A program made the position numbers and the translations under genes. From Phytohabitans rumicis (GTDB lineage: Bacteria; Actinomycetota; Actinomycetes; Mycobacteriales; Micromonosporaceae): a DNA stretch of 64,000 nucleotides. Of this stretch, positions 25,620-35,403 are shown piece after piece. Under the pieces are notes generated by a model, which saw only the letters and a list, made by a program, of their open reading frames with translations, did not search any database and had not been told where the DNA came from. The stretch's first letter is position 1; each line of letters begins with the position of its first letter. The stretch covers positions 4,402,001-4,466,000 of the forward strand of contig NZ_BLPG01000001.1 of the NCBI RefSeq assembly GCF_011764445.1. Direction: 5' to 3'.

Positions 25620-27563
25620 CTAGATATCCAGGAACCGCACGTCCTTGGCGTTGCGCTGGATAAACGACCGGCGCGCCTCTACGTCCTCACCCATGAGGAC
25701 GCTGAAGAGCTCGTCCGCGGTCGCCGCGTCATCCAGGGTCACCTGGCGCAGCGTACGGGTCCCCGGGTTCATCGTGGTGTCCCACAGCTCCGGGTAGTTC
25801 ATCTCACCGAGACCCTTGAACCGCTGGATGTCGTCCGGCTTCGCGTTCGGCTTCTTCTCCTGGCGCAGCCGGATCAGTCCGTCCCGCTCGCGGTCGGAAT
25901 ACGCGTACTGGGCGTCATCGCCCTTCTTGTTCCACTTGATCTTGTAGAGCGGGGGCGCGGCGAGGTATACGTGCCCCAGTTCGACCAGCGGCCGCATGAA
26001 GCGGAAGAGCAGCGTGAGCAGCAGCGTCTGGATGTGCTGGCCGTCCACGTCGGCGTCGGCCATCAGGATGACCTTGTGGTAGCGCAGCTTCTCGATGTCG
26101 AAGTCCTCGTGGACGCCGGTGCCGAGCGCCGTGATCAGCGACTGGACCTCGTTGTTCTTGAGAACCCGGTCGATCCGGGCCTTCTCCACGTTGAGGATCT
26201 TGCCACGGATCGGCAGGATCGCCTGCGTACGCGGGTCGCGGCCCTGCTTGGCCGAGCCGCCCGCCGAGTCGCCCTCGACGATGAACATCTCGGACTCGCG
26301 CGGGTCGGTGGACTGGCAGTCGGCCAGCTTGCCCGGCATCGAGCCCGATTCGAGCAGCGACTTGCGCCGGGCCAGCTTGCGGGCCTGCTGCGCGGCGATG
26401 CGGGCCCGGGCCGCGGCGGTGGCCTTCAAGATGATCATCTTGGCCTCGCTGGGGTTGCGCTCCAGCCAGTCGGTCAGCCACTCGTTGCAGACCCGCTGCA
26501 CGAAGCTCTTCACCGGGGTGTTGCCCAGCTTGGTCTTGGTCTGGCCTTCGAACTGCGGGTTGGCCAGCTTGACCGAGATGATCGCGGCGAGGCCCTCGCG
26601 GATGTCTTCGCCGGAGAGCTTCTCGTCGCCCTTGAGCAGCTTCTTGTCCGCGCCGTACTTGTTGACCACAGTGGTCAGCGCCGACCGGAAGCCCTCTTCG
26701 TGCGTGCCGCCCTCGTGCGTGTTGATCGTGTTGGCGAACGTGTAGACCGACTCGCCGTACGACTCGTTCCACTGCATGGCGACCTCGATCGACATGCCCT
26801 CCTCCTCGGCGCCGAACTCCACCACCGTCTTGTGGATCGCGCTCTTGGTCTGGTTGAGGTGCCGGACGAAGTCGGCGATGCCGCCCTTGTAGAGGAAGGT
26901 CACCTCGCGGGGCTTACCGTCCTCCTCGGTGGTGCGCTCGTCGCGCAGGTGGATCGTCAGCCCGCGGTTGAGGAAGGCCATCTCCTGCAGCCGGCGGTAG
27001 ATCGTCTCGAAGGAGAACTCGGTGGTCTCGAACACCTTCGGGTCGGGCCAGAAGGCCACCGACGAGCCAGACCGGTTGGTGACCTCGCCCTTCTCCAGCG
27101 GCGTCGGCTTGGAGTCGTGGTACTGCTGCCGGTAGACGTGCCCGGACTTCCAGATCTCCAGCTGCATCCGGATCGACAGCGCGTTGACCACGGAGACGCC
27201 CACACCGTGCAGGCCGCCGGAGACCGCGTACGCCTTGCCGTCGAACTTGCCGCCGGCGTGCAGGACGGTCAGCGCCACCTCGACGCCGGGCTTCTTCAGC
27301 TTCGGGTGCAGGTCGACCGGGAAGCCCCGGCCGTTGTCGACGACCCGTACGCCGCCGTCGGCGAGCAGGACCACGTCGATGGTGTCGCAGTACCCGGCGA
27401 GCGCCTCGTCGACGGCGTTGTCGACGACCTCCCAGACCAGGTGGTGCAGGCCCCGCTCACCGGTGGACCCGATGTACATGCCGGGACGCTTGCGAACCGC
27501 CTCCAGGCCCTCCAGGACGGTGATCGACTCGGCGCCGTACTCCTGCTTTTTCTGCGCTGCCAC
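25620..27563 (-). CDS. gyrB: DNA gyrase subunit B
   Basis: A 647-residue GyrB, the ATPase subunit of gyrase. The GHKL ATP-binding part is clear: [11 protein letters not shown] (Asn binding Mg), [11 protein letters not shown], the [15 protein letters not shown] lid, and the QTKTKLGN transducer loop. The TOPRIM domain follows with [17 protein letters not shown], the [13 protein letters not shown] motif and the DADVDGQHI metal cluster. It ends AKDVRFLDI as is standard. The start is the GTG at 27563 ([19 protein letters not shown]); the longer frame upstream is Arg/Pro-rich and not conserved-looking. An unrelated + strand gene lies between gyrB and dciA, so gyrB needs its own promoter. Confidence 0.97.
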   Translation of the reverse strand: MAAQKKQEYGAESITVLEGLEAVRKRPGMYIGSTGERGLHHLVWEVVDNAVDEALAGYCDTIDVVLLADGGVRVVDNGRGFPVDLHPKLKKPGVEVALTVLHAGGKFDGKAYAVSGGLHGVGVSVVNALSIRMQLEIWKSGHVYRQQYHDSKPTPLEKGEVTNRSGSSVAFWPDPKVFETTEFSFETIYRRLQEMAFLNRGLTIHLRDERTTEEDGKPREVTFLYKGGIADFVRHLNQTKSAIHKTVVEFGAEEEGMSIEVAMQWNESYGESVYTFANTINTHEGGTHEEGFRSALTTVVNKYGADKKLLKGDEKLSGEDIREGLAAIISVKLANPQFEGQTKTKLGNTPVKSFVQRVCNEWLTDWLERNPSEAKMIILKATAAARARIAAQQARKLARRKSLLESGSMPGKLADCQSTDPRESEMFIVEGDSAGGSAKQGRDPRTQAILPIRGKILNVEKARIDRVLKNNEVQSLITALGTGVHEDFDIEKLRYHKVILMADADVDGQHIQTLLLTLLFRFMRPLVELGHVYLAAPPLYKIKWNKKGDDAQYAYSDRERDGLIRLRQEKKPNAKPDDIQRFKGLGEMNYPELWDTTMNPGTRTLRQVTLDDAATADELFSVLMGEDVEARRSFIQRNAKDVRFLDI

Positions 27564-28034
27564 CCTTGGCCACTTTCTCGCGCCACCCAGCACCGGTCGG
27601 CGCGGGGGACGCGGGGTAGGCGGGCGGTTACGGTGACAGGCGCGCACGACACCGCAGCCGGCTGCTGGGGCGGGCGCTCCCGTCACCGCGGTCGCCCGCG
27701 GATCACGTTCACTGGGACGCCGAGCGAACCGGCGTCTTCGTCGTCCCCAATCTTACTGTGCGGAAGCCGGAAACCGGGTACACGGCGCCCCTCGCGGGCA
27801 CCTGAGACCTTCGTAGCGGCCCGATTGGCTCCGGGCGCAACTCCCCCCACACGAGGGGCACTCTGGCGCGGGTGGCCGCCCGGCGGGACCGGAAACACGC
27901 GGGTCTGCCCGCTCGGGGGTCGCGCAAAGGGCACGCCGTGTCGTAATTTTGCCCGGCGCCGTTTGAAGGACCAGGCGCCTCTCTTAACCTGCGGGCGCAC
28001 AGTCACGCTGCGCTACTTGAAAGGGTGAACCCCG
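27564..28034. other. Gene-free stretch between gyrB and the divergent hypothetical gene
   Basis: About 470 bases with no convincing coding sequence. It must hold the gyrB promoter (leftward) and that of the + gene at 28035. A TAAGAT on the minus strand near 27760 could be a gyrB -10, without a clear -35. The 27940-28020 part is AT-richer. I see no repeat or DnaA box. Confidence 0.5.
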
Positions 28035-28589
28035 TTGGGGCTGGACAACGTTGCCGTGCAGTGGCCGCGTACCGGCCGTTTCTACGACCCGGTCGCCCCG
28101 GCCGAGTTCGTCGACTTCGCCGAGTTGGCGGATGACCCGCAGGTCTCCGCACCCACCGCCGCCCTCGCCGGGCACATCGCCAAGACCGGCACGGTGCGCG
28201 CCACCGCGTACACCGAATTGGTCGATCTGCTCCTCGGTCTCGACGGTGTGCTTTACGCCACAGAGGCCGCGGCCGAAGACGAAGATCCGGTGATCGACCC
28301 GGACGGGTGCGCCTGGATCGCCGGCGGCCTGGAGCGCTTCGTGGAGAGCCATCGCGAGCACGGCGAGGCGGTCACGTTCGACACCGTCGGCGCGGTGCTG
28401 CGCGCCGCCCTGTCCGGCGGCCGCCTGGCCGACCAGCAGTTGCGCTGGCTGGAAGGCCGCCTCGACGGCCTCCGGGACGAATCGGGCGGCGCGCCGCAGT
28501 GGAGCTTCTCCCGCTCCGAACTGGGCGTTCTGTCCCGTTTCTACCGCCGGTGCGCCGACCGGGGCTTCGCCATCTACGCCGACTTCTAG
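28035..28589 (+). CDS. Hypothetical protein between gyrB and dciA
   Basis: A 184-residue soluble acidic protein that I do not recognise. It begins LDNVAVQWPRTGRFYDPVAPAEFVDFAELADDP, is mostly helical by composition, and ends SFSRSELGVLSRFYRRCADRGFAIYADF. No motif, signal or membrane segment. TTG at 28035 has GAAAGGG about 11 bases upstream; GTG at 28056 is an alternative. Codon use (G/C at third positions) is normal for the window, so it is a real gene. It is on the opposite strand to the flanking gyrB and dciA and stops four bases from the dciA stop, so it was probably inserted into the ancestral recF-dciA-gyrB string. Confidence 0.7.
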   Translation: MGLDNVAVQWPRTGRFYDPVAPAEFVDFAELADDPQVSAPTAALAGHIAKTGTVRATAYTELVDLLLGLDGVLYATEAAAEDEDPVIDPDGCAWIAGGLERFVESHREHGEAVTFDTVGAVLRAALSGGRLADQQLRWLEGRLDGLRDESGGAPQWSFSRSELGVLSRFYRRCADRGFAIYADF

Positions 28590-28592
28590 CGC

Positions 28593-29150
28593 TCAGCCGT
28601 ACGTGTCCCGCGGGCCCCGACCCCGCACCCGCCGCGGCCCGCGGGACCACGACGGCGCGGCCGGCCCGTGGATGTGCAGCTTGCGCACCACGTTGTGGCC
28701 GACCTCGGCGGCGATCCGCTGCAGCAGCGAAGCGGCCAGCAGCCGCAGCTGCGTCGCCCACGCCGTGGACTCCGCCTCCACGGTCAGCTCGCCGTCGTCG
28801 AGCTTCAGCGGGCGGCTGTGCTTGGCGATGTCGGGCCCCACGACCCGCTCCCACGCGCCGAAGACGGTCGCCTCCGCCGCCGGCTTCTGCCAGCCGCGGG
28901 CCTTGACCAGCCGGGCCAGCACATCGCCGAAAGCCTGCGGGTCGCGCGGGTCCGGCCCAGGGCCGGAATAGCCTCGCAACCGGCGACCACCGCCGCCGGC
29001 AGCCGCGTCCGCGGCGTCATTTCCCGATCGGGTACGCCGTTGCGGCGCGGCCGCTTGCCGGCGAGCTCGCGCCGCGTCCAGTACGGCGCGGGCCAGCTCC
29101 GGACCCGCCTGGCTGGCGCTGGTCTCGCCGGGCTGCTCCTCAGTCGACAC
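28593..29150 (-). CDS. dciA: DciA-type replicative helicase loader (DUF721)
   Basis: A 185-residue DUF721 protein. DciA helps load the DnaB helicase in bacteria that lack DnaC/DnaI. The N-terminal ~85 residues are a linker ([36 protein letters not shown]). The conserved domain follows: [61 protein letters not shown], then [22 protein letters not shown]. The start GTG at 29150 overlaps the restored recF stop (29140-29142), giving tight translational coupling. As printed, the reading frame runs on from recF without a stop; this apparent fusion comes from the frameshift in recF. Confidence 0.88.
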   Translation of the reverse strand: MSTEEQPGETSASQAGPELARAVLDAARARRQAAAPQRRTRSGNDAADAAAGGGGRRLRGYSGPGPDPRDPQAFGDVLARLVKARGWQKPAAEATVFGAWERVVGPDIAKHSRPLKLDDGELTVEAESTAWATQLRLLAASLLQRIAAEVGHNVVRKLHIHGPAAPSWSRGPRRVRGRGPRDTYG

Positions 29151-30266
29151 GCCGCACTCCCCCCTCCGCCACCTGGTACCGGGCACCGCGCAGGACCGCC
29201 GGCACGTCCTCGGGACCGCGCAGGTGACCAGGAGCTGGCTCGCCCCGCCCACCAGGTCGGCCAGGCGGGCCCGGCGGCCCCCGTCCAACTCGGCGAACAC
29301 ATCATCGAGCACGAGCACCGGCTCGATGCCCTCGGCGCGCAGCAGGTCGTACGCGGCCAGCCGCAGCGCCAGCGCGTACGACCAGGACTCGCCGTGGCTG
29401 GCGTACCCCTTGGCGGGCAGGTCGCCCAGGGTGAGGGCCAGGTCGTCGCGGTGCGGGCCGACCAGCGTCACACCACGCTCCACTTCGGACTGTCGGGACT
29501 CGGCGAGCGCGGTGGACAGCGCGGCCTGCAACGCGCTCCGGTCGGGCGTGTCCACCGGCACCGATGCCCGGTACGTCGCCGCCGCCGCGCCCTTGCCGGC
29601 CGCCACCGCGTCGTACGCCTTGGTCACGTGCGGTGCCAGGGCGGCGACCAGCTCCAGCCGCCCGGCCAGCAGTTCGGCGCCGTGCTGGGCCAGGTGCGTG
29701 TCCCATACATCCAGTGTGGACAGATCACCGCCACGGGTGCCCCCCGTCTTGCGCGCCAGGTACGCCGTGCGCAGCAAGGCGTTGCGCTGCTTCACCACCC
29801 GCTCGTAGTCGGCGCGTACCCCGGCGTACCGCGGCAACCGGGCGACCAGCAGATCGTCGAGGTAGCGGCGGCGCTCGGCCGGGTCGCCGCGGACCAGCTC
29901 CAGATCCTCCGGGGCGAAGAGCACCAGCCGCAGCGCGCCGAGCACGTCACGGGCCCGGCGCACCGGCGAACGGCCGAGGCGGGCCCGGTTGGCCTTGCCC
30001 GGCACGATCTCCAGCTCGACGAGCAGCTCCCGTCCATCGTGGACGATCGTGCACCGGATCACGGCGGACCCGGCGCCGGCCCGGACCAGCGGCGCGTCGG
30101 TGGCCACCCGGTGGCTGCCCAGCGTCGCTACGTACCCGAGGGCCTCGACGAGGTTGGTCTTGCCGACCCCGTTCGGGCCGACGAGCACCGCCCCGCCCGG
30201 CTCCAGGTCGACCTCCACCCGCTCGTACGAGCGGAAGTCGACCAGTTCGAGCCGGCGTACATACAT
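29140..30266 (-). CDS. recF: DNA replication and repair protein RecF, one frameshift near the end
   Basis: A 375-residue SMC-like ATPase once one base is restored; it helps load RecA at gaps. Walker [14 protein letters not shown] is near residues 30-43. The family motif [22 protein letters not shown] follows, then the ABC-type signature region [18 protein letters not shown] and Walker [14 protein letters not shown]. After LLVTCAV the printed frame leaves the family. Adding one C at the three-G run 29212-29214 (+ strand) yields [19 protein letters not shown] and a TGA at 29140-29142, the usual RecF ending. It starts six bases after gnd ends, in the standard dnaN-gnd-recF order. Confidence 0.9.
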
Positions 30267-30272
30267 CGACGG

Positions 30273-31148
30273 CTACGGGCGCTTGTGGACCGGGTGCCCG
30301 CCGAACTGCTGGCGCAGCGCGGCGACCGCCTTCATGGCCGGCGAGTCCTCCTGGCGGGACGCGAAGCGGGCGAAGAGCGACGCGGCGATGACGTTCATCG
30401 GCACAGCGAGCCGGATCGCCTCCTCCACGGTCCAGCGCCCCTCCCCGGTGTCGTCGGCGTAGCCGCTCAGGTTGGACAGCTCCGGGTCGTCGTCGAGGGC
30501 GCGGTCGAGCAGGTCGAGCAGCCACGACTCGACCACCGAGCCGTCGCGCCACGACTTGATGACGCCGGGCACGTCCGTGACCAGCTCGGACGCGGTCAAC
30601 AGCTCGTAGCCCTCGGCGTACGCGTGCATCAGGCCGTACTCGATGCCGTTGTGCACCATCTTGGCGTAGTGCCCGGCGCCCACCGGGCCGGCGTGGACGA
30701 ACCCGAATTGGCCCTGCGGCTTGAGCGCCTCGAAGACCGGCGCCAGCCGGGCCACGTGCTCGTCGTCGCCGCCCACCATCAGGGCGTACCCGTTCTCCAG
30801 GCCCCAGACGCCGCCGGAGACGCCGACGTCCATGTAGCCGATGCCGCGCTTGCCGAGCCGCTCGGCCCGCGGCGCGTCGGCGCTGAAGCGCGAGTTGCCG
30901 CCGTCGATGACGAGGTCACCCTCGCCGAGGTACGCGGCCAGCGCGTCGATCGTCTCCTCGGTCACGGCGGCCGGCACCATCACCCACACCGCACGCGGCG
31001 GGGCGAGCCGCTCGACCAGCTCGGCCATGCTGGCGACGTCGCTCACCGCCGGATTGCGGTCGTACCCGATGACCTCGTGACCGGCCGAGCGCAGCCGCCC
31101 ACGCATGTTGCCGCCCATCCGGCCAAGGCCCACAAGCCCTAGCTGCAT
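30273..31148 (-). CDS. gnd: 6-phosphogluconate dehydrogenase, decarboxylating (short GntZ-type)
   Basis: A 291-residue NAD(P)-dependent 6-phosphogluconate dehydrogenase of the short bacterial class that converts 6-phosphogluconate to ribulose 5-phosphate and CO2. The Rossmann motif GLVGLGRMGGNM is at the start, the substrate motif is DGGNSRFSADAPRAE, the catalytic region is VSGGVWGLENGYALMVGG, and the Lys-bearing helix is GHYAKMVHNGIEYGLMHAYAEGYELL. This gene is regularly placed between dnaN and recF in actinobacteria. Confidence 0.95.
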   Translation of the reverse strand: MQLGLVGLGRMGGNMRGRLRSAGHEVIGYDRNPAVSDVASMAELVERLAPPRAVWVMVPAAVTEETIDALAAYLGEGDLVIDGGNSRFSADAPRAERLGKRGIGYMDVGVSGGVWGLENGYALMVGGDDEHVARLAPVFEALKPQGQFGFVHAGPVGAGHYAKMVHNGIEYGLMHAYAEGYELLTASELVTDVPGVIKSWRDGSVVESWLLDLLDRALDDDPELSNLSGYADDTGEGRWTVEEAIRLAVPMNVIAASLFARFASRQEDSPAMKAVAALRQQFGGHPVHKRP

Positions 31149-31175
31149 TTCGCGTCCCCTCGTTGTTTCGCCCCG

Positions 31176-32309
31176 TCAGCGGGTTACCCGAATGGGCATG
31201 ATCAGATACCGGTAGCCGGGGATGATCTCTCCGTCCTCGCCCGCCGGGGAGATCACGGCCGGCTTGAAGGCGTCGACGAAGGAGAGCTGCGCGATCGGCG
31301 AGCCGAGGGCGGCGAGCCCGTCGAGCAGGTACTGCGGGTTGAACCCGATGGTCAGCGCCTCACCGGTGAACGTGGCCTCCATCGCCTCGCTGGCCCGTGC
31401 CTCCTCGGTGCCGCCCGCCTCCACGACGAGGCCCTCGTCGCTGAAGCTCAGCAGCACCGGCGTGGTGCGGTCGGCGACCAGCGCGACCCGGCGGACCACC
31501 TCGTTGAGCGCGGCCACCGACACCCGGGCCTCGGCGTTGTGCGAGGCCGGGAAGAGCGAGCGCACCGGCGGGTAGTTGGCGCCGTCGAGCAGCCGGCTGG
31601 TCGTACGCCGGGTCCCGCCCACGAACCCGATCATGCCCTCGCCGGCGCCGCCCTGAGCCAGCGCCATCGTCACGTCGCCACCGAGCGGGCCGAGCGTCTT
31701 GGCCGTGTCGGCGAGCGTACGGGCCGGCACGAGCGCGTTGAGGCTCACTTCCGGGTTGTCCGGGCGCCACTGCAGCTCGCGCATGGCCAGGCGGTAGCGG
31801 TCGGTGGCGAGCATGGCGATTGAACTGCCGTTCAGCTCGAGACGGACGCCGGTCATCATCGGCAGGGTCTCGTCCCGCCCGGCGGCGATGGCGACCTGGG
31901 CCACCGCCGAGGCGAACTGCGCCGCGTCGAGCGTGCCCGCGCTCGACGGCATATCCGGCAGCGTCGGGTAGTCCTCCACCGGCATCGTGGGCAGCGTGAA
32001 GCGGGCGCTGCCGCACACCAGCTCCAGATGGGAACCGACGGCGGCGATGTCGACCGGCTTGGCCGGCAGGGCCTTGGTGATCTCGGCGAGCAGCCGACCG
32101 GAGACCAGGGCCGCCCCGTCGGCGTCACCCTGTACGTCGAGGCTTACCTGACTGGACACCTCGTAGTCGAAGCCGGAGACGGTGAGCTGTCCGTCGGTGA
32201 CCCGCATCATCACCCCGGCGAGGACGGGCACCGAGGGCCGGTTGGGCAGGCTCTTCGCCGTCCACGCCACGGCATCGGCGAGCGCATCGCGCTCGACTCG
32301 GAACTTCAT
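31176..32309 (-). CDS. dnaN: DNA polymerase III beta sliding clamp
   Basis: A 377-residue beta clamp, the ring that tethers polymerase to DNA. The three repeated clamp folds are all present, with MKFRVERDALADAVAWTAKSLPNRPSVPVLAGVM at the start, ATDRYRLAMRELQW in the middle, and the clamp-family ending YRYLIMPIRVTR. The ATG at 32309 is chosen because GGAGGAG lies seven bases upstream; a longer frame running into the origin region is not protein-like. Confidence 0.97.
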   Translation of the reverse strand: MKFRVERDALADAVAWTAKSLPNRPSVPVLAGVMMRVTDGQLTVSGFDYEVSSQVSLDVQGDADGAALVSGRLLAEITKALPAKPVDIAAVGSHLELVCGSARFTLPTMPVEDYPTLPDMPSSAGTLDAAQFASAVAQVAIAAGRDETLPMMTGVRLELNGSSIAMLATDRYRLAMRELQWRPDNPEVSLNALVPARTLADTAKTLGPLGGDVTMALAQGGAGEGMIGFVGGTRRTTSRLLDGANYPPVRSLFPASHNAEARVSVAALNEVVRRVALVADRTTPVLLSFSDEGLVVEAGGTEEARASEAMEATFTGEALTIGFNPQYLLDGLAALGSPIAQLSFVDAFKPAVISPAGEDGEIIPGYRYLIMPIRVTR

Positions 32310-32958
32310 CGTTCTCCTCCGCAGCTCATGGCTCGCCTCCGCGTCGACTCCGGTGGGCAGGAACCGTCCTACCGACCATAGGGCTCTCCGGCCGGCGGCG
32401 TACGCCCACCCCCGGTGGTTTGCCCGATCAGATATCCAGGGTTGGACCGGCGGGTGCCGGTCCACAGAACCCACAACGCTGGTGATTGGTTTTTGTTGTC
32501 TTAGAAGATCTAACTCATCGTCTTCATCGGTGCTGTGCGAACTGTGGAGAACGAGCGTCTGCGCAGGCCGGACCCGTTATCCACCGGTGGTCGGGCTGTG
32601 GAGAAGCCGGGTCCGAACGGGCTCGTCCCTCCACAAGGTGGCAGGACCGCAATGGTTGTCCACTGCTGTCCACCGGTCGTCCACCGGGTTTCCCCGAGGT
32701 TTCTCCCCAGCTGTGGGGACAGCGACGCGGCCGTCGCCCGGCCCCGTCCCCAGAACCTTCAACATGTCGTACACACCCGTCCATGAACCGTGGACAGAGT
32801 TGTTACCCGCCGTACACGTCCACAGCGATTTCCCCAGGTGTTGTCCACAGGTTGTGGGTAAGGCGTCCCATGAACACAAAAGGTTGTCCACCGACAGTGG
32901 ACAACCTCATGTGGACGGGTGTGGACGACTGTGTAGAGAGCCGAACCTGTGGAGAACG
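32310..32958. other. Chromosomal replication origin oriC
   Basis: The dnaA-dnaN gap, 649 bases, is packed with DnaA-box sequences in both orientations. The best is TTGTCCACA at 32841-32849. Others include TTATCCACC 32577-32585, TTGTCCACT 32656-32664, CTGTCCACC 32666-32674, TTGTCCACC 32884-32892 with its inverted mate at 32896-32904, and several TGTGGACG/TGTGGAGA copies near 32909-32955. A T-rich stretch at about 32486-32515 (GGTGATTGGTTTTTGTTGTC) is the best candidate unwinding element. A 9-bp hairpin with GGGT loop lies at 32443-32464 on the dnaN side. Confidence 0.92.
32881..32906. repeat. Convergent DnaA boxes forming a perfect inverted repeat in oriC
   Basis: AGGTTGTCCAC and GTGGACAACCT are perfect 11-base arms around CGACA. 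Each arm is a DnaA box, so two DnaA protomers would face each other. Confidence 0.85.
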
Positions 32959-34686
32959 TCAGGAGTTCTGCTTGATCCGGTTCGTCAGCTCGGCGATCTG
33001 GTTGTAGAGCGAGCGCCGCTCGGCCATCTGCTGGCGGATCTTCCGGTCGGCGTGCATGACCGTGGTGTGGTCCCGGCCCCCGAACGCCTGCCCGATGCGG
33101 GGCAGCGAGAGGTCGGTCAGCTCGCGGCACAGGTACATGGCGACCTGGCGGGCGTTGACGAGGACCCGGGAGCGCGAGTGCCCGCGCAGGTCCTCCAGGC
33201 TCACGCCGAAGTAGTCGGCCGTGGAGACCATGATCTGGTCGGCGGTGATCTCCGGTCCCGAGCCGTCCGGGATGAAGTCGCGCAGCACCTCTTCGGCGAG
33301 GGCCAGCTCCACCGGCGACCGGGTCAGCGACGCGAAGGCGGTGACCCGGATCAGCGCACCCTCCAGTTCGCGGATCGAGTTGGAGATCCGCGAGGCGATG
33401 AACTCCAGCACGTCCGGAGGCGCGAAGAGCCGCTCCTGGGCGGCCTTCTTCTGCAGGATCGCGATCCGCGTCTCCAGGTCCGGCGGCTGGATGTCGGCCA
33501 GCAGTCCCCACTCGAACCGCGTGCGGAGCCGGTCCTCGAGCGTCGCCAGCTGCTTGGGCGACCGGTCGGAGGTGATGACGATCTGCTTGTTGGCGTTATG
33601 CAGCGTGTTGAACGTGTGGAAGAACTCCTCCTGCGTCCGCTCCCTGTTCTCCAGGAACTGGATGTCGTCGATCAGGAGGATGTCCACGTCGCGGTAGCGG
33701 CGCTGGAAGGCGCTCGTCTTGTCGTCGCGCAGCGAGTTGATGAAGTCGTTGGTGAACTCCTCGGTGGAGACGTACCGTACCGAGCGGGCGTTGCCGAGCG
33801 TGGTGGCGTAGTGACCAATGGCGTGCAGCAGGTGGGTCTTGCCCAGCCCGGAGCTGCCGTAGATGAACAGCGGGTTGTACGCCTTCGCCGGCGACTCCGC
33901 CACGGCCACCGAGGCGGCGTGCGCGAAGCGGTTGGAGGAGCCGATGACGAACGTCTCGAACATGTACTTCGGGTTGAGGCGGTTGCCGCTGCCCTCCGTA
34001 CCCCCGGCGGACCTGCGGTCGTCGCGCAGTGGGCCGCCCTGGTGCTCGCGGACGCCGCCGGCGCGTTCGCCCACCGCGACCCGGCCGGGCCCGCTGTCCG
34101 GGCCGGAGTCGTGGCGCAGATCCCGGGTGGTCGGCTCGTCCCGCCGGGTCAGGTCGGGGTGGTGCAGGTCGTCGTAGCGCGGGTTGGGCTGCAACGGGAG
34201 CTGTTCGGTCTGGCCCATCGGGTCGACCGCGTGCTGCCGCGGCGCGTTGAAGAGCGCACCTTCTTCTTGCGCCGGATCGCGCATCACGGGCACGGTGGCC
34301 GAGGCGGTCGCCGGGGGGCCCGCCGGCGAGATCGGGTGCTGCGCGGAGCCGGTCGGCCCGCCCTCACCGAACGCGTCGGCCGGGGTGGGGCTGCCATATA
34401 TGGTCCCGGCCGTGCGCCCTTGTCCCTCTTCGGGCGGGCGGATCGTCACGGCGACCTGGATCGGCCGGCCGAGCCGGCGGGAGAGCGCGTCGGTGATCGC
34501 CGGCCGGAGGCGCGACTCGATCACGTCGCGGGTGAACGCGTCAGGTACGGAGAGGAGGGCGATGTCCTCGACGATGGCGCCCAACCGGGTCAGCCGGAGA
34601 TAGGCCCGCTGCTGTGCCGAAACGATCTCATCGGCCAGCTCTTCGGTCGCTGCCAACCAGACCACGGCCAGGTCGTTCTCGGCCAC
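32959..34686 (-). CDS. dnaA: Chromosomal replication initiator DnaA
   Basis: A 575-residue DnaA. Domain I is at the N-terminus ([21 protein letters not shown]...), followed by a long Pro/Gly/Arg-rich domain II (~residues 100-240). Domain III is the AAA+ ATPase with Walker [16 protein letters not shown], Walker [11 protein letters not shown] and sensor [12 protein letters not shown]. Domain IV ends with the DnaA-box-recognition signature [19 protein letters not shown]. The GTG at 34686 has AAGGGGG nine bases upstream and begins exactly at domain I. A frame 79 codons longer exists but would translate DnaA boxes and has no conserved sequence, so I reject it. Confidence 0.97.
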   Translation of the reverse strand: MAENDLAVVWLAATEELADEIVSAQQRAYLRLTRLGAIVEDIALLSVPDAFTRDVIESRLRPAITDALSRRLGRPIQVAVTIRPPEEGQGRTAGTIYGSPTPADAFGEGGPTGSAQHPISPAGPPATASATVPVMRDPAQEEGALFNAPRQHAVDPMGQTEQLPLQPNPRYDDLHHPDLTRRDEPTTRDLRHDSGPDSGPGRVAVGERAGGVREHQGGPLRDDRRSAGGTEGSGNRLNPKYMFETFVIGSSNRFAHAASVAVAESPAKAYNPLFIYGSSGLGKTHLLHAIGHYATTLGNARSVRYVSTEEFTNDFINSLRDDKTSAFQRRYRDVDILLIDDIQFLENRERTQEEFFHTFNTLHNANKQIVITSDRSPKQLATLEDRLRTRFEWGLLADIQPPDLETRIAILQKKAAQERLFAPPDVLEFIASRISNSIRELEGALIRVTAFASLTRSPVELALAEEVLRDFIPDGSGPEITADQIMVSTADYFGVSLEDLRGHSRSRVLVNARQVAMYLCRELTDLSLPRIGQAFGGRDHTTVMHADRKIRQQMAERRSLYNQIAELTNRIKQNS

Positions 34687-34742
34687 CGTCGCGCCACCCC
34701 CTTCGCCTCCGAGTTCCCCCGGGTCGCCGCTGTCGGCGGTCG

Positions 34743-34971
34743 TTGTCCACAAGTTATCCACACCCTGTGTACCGACCGATTGTGGCCCCCCGCATGACGC
34801 CCCATCGGAACTCGCTCGGCCAGCGACGACGCCAGTGCGGGTACACCGTGCCGAACGACTGACTACCTCGTCCGGTTTTGCACCGATATGTAGCGACAGT
34901 GACCCCCTGACGCGGACCGGCAATCGGGCACGCTAACAGCGTTGTCCACAACCCTTCAACCGCTGTCCACA
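34743..34971. promoter_or_regulatory. DnaA boxes upstream of dnaA
   Basis: Perfect TTGTCCACA at 34743-34751 and 34942-34950, TTATCCACA at 34754-34762, and CTGTCCACA at 34963-34971. On the minus strand TTGAAG and TTAGCG 17 bases apart flank the 34942 box and could be the dnaA promoter, which would make DnaA autoregulatory. The rest of 34687-35072 shows no gene. Confidence 0.7.
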
Positions 34972-35072
34972 CCGGTTCGTTGTCGGTGACCGTGAAACCG
35001 CGCATTGGGCCCACTGCCCAACGTGATCCGCTCGGCACTAGCTGTGGCCATGCTGCCCTCGCCGCGCGTGTT

Positions 35073-35101
35073 TGACGGTCATTGCCCGCGTGCGTAAGCT
35101 T
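35073..35101 (+). promoter_or_regulatory. rpmH operon promoter
   Basis: TTGACG (35073-35078), 17 bases, then TAAGCT (35096-35101). Transcription would begin at about 35108, giving a ~125-base leader that contains the 19-bp repeats. Confidence 0.7.
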
Positions 35102-35137
35102 GAGCGGCTGCTCCGTGGCCTGACGGAGCATATTGTG

Positions 35138-35213
35138 CTGAGCGAAGATTGTTGTGCTGAGCGAGGACCGTAGCGCTGAGCCAGGATGGCACCGCTGAGC
35201 CAGGATCGCAACG
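35138..35213. repeat. Four tandem 19-bp repeats in the rpmH leader
   Basis: GCTGAGC recurs at 35138, 35157, 35176 and 35195, exactly 19 bases apart. Units read GCTGAGCGAAGATTGTTGT, GCTGAGCGAGGACCGTAGC, GCTGAGCCAGGATGGCACC and GCTGAGCCAGGATCGCAAC: conserved in the first 12 bases, divergent in the rest. The array ends 18 bases before the rpmH start. Confidence 0.85.
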
Positions 35214-35231
35214 AAGACGGAGAGCATCGAC

Positions 35232-35369
35232 GTGAGCAAGCGCACCTACCAGCCGAACAACCGCCGGCGTGCCAAGACCCACGGCTTCCGGCTGCGCATG
35301 CGCACCCGCGCCGGCCGCGCCATCCTCGCCTCCCGCCGTTCGAAGGGCCGCGCCCGCCTGTCGGCCTGA
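35232..35369 (+). CDS. rpmH: Ribosomal protein bL34
   Basis: A 45-residue, highly basic L34 of the large ribosomal subunit: [35 protein letters not shown] and SKGRARLSA, matching the family end to end. The GTG start is preceded by GGAGA nine bases upstream. It leads the rpmH-rnpA-yidD-yidC-jag-rsmG string, divergent from dnaA as in almost all bacteria. Confidence 0.97.
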   Translation: MSKRTYQPNNRRRAKTHGFRLRMRTRAGRAILASRRSKGRARLSA

Positions 35370-35403
35370 GCCTGACGGGGCGCGTCCTTCAGGTGAGGCA
35401 GTC

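Noticed and set aside
27564-27686. Upstream start for gyrB
   Set aside because: The extra 41 residues are Arg/Pro-rich and unlike any GyrB N-terminus; [13 protein letters not shown] is the expected start.
23669-31142. Very long open frames antisense to gyrA, gyrB, recF and gnd (664-824 codons)
   Set aside because: High-GC codon bias leaves antisense frames open. The translated products are Val/Leu/Arg/Asp-rich without domains, while the sense frames encode gyrase, RecF and Gnd.
32182-34797. 871-codon + strand frame across oriC and dnaA
   Set aside because: It translates origin DNA and the antisense of dnaA; no recognisable protein and it would run through all DnaA boxes.
34687-34923. 79-codon N-terminal extension of dnaA
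   Set aside because: It would translate DnaA boxes, has no conserved sequence, and a good ribosome-binding site stands before the GTG at 34686.
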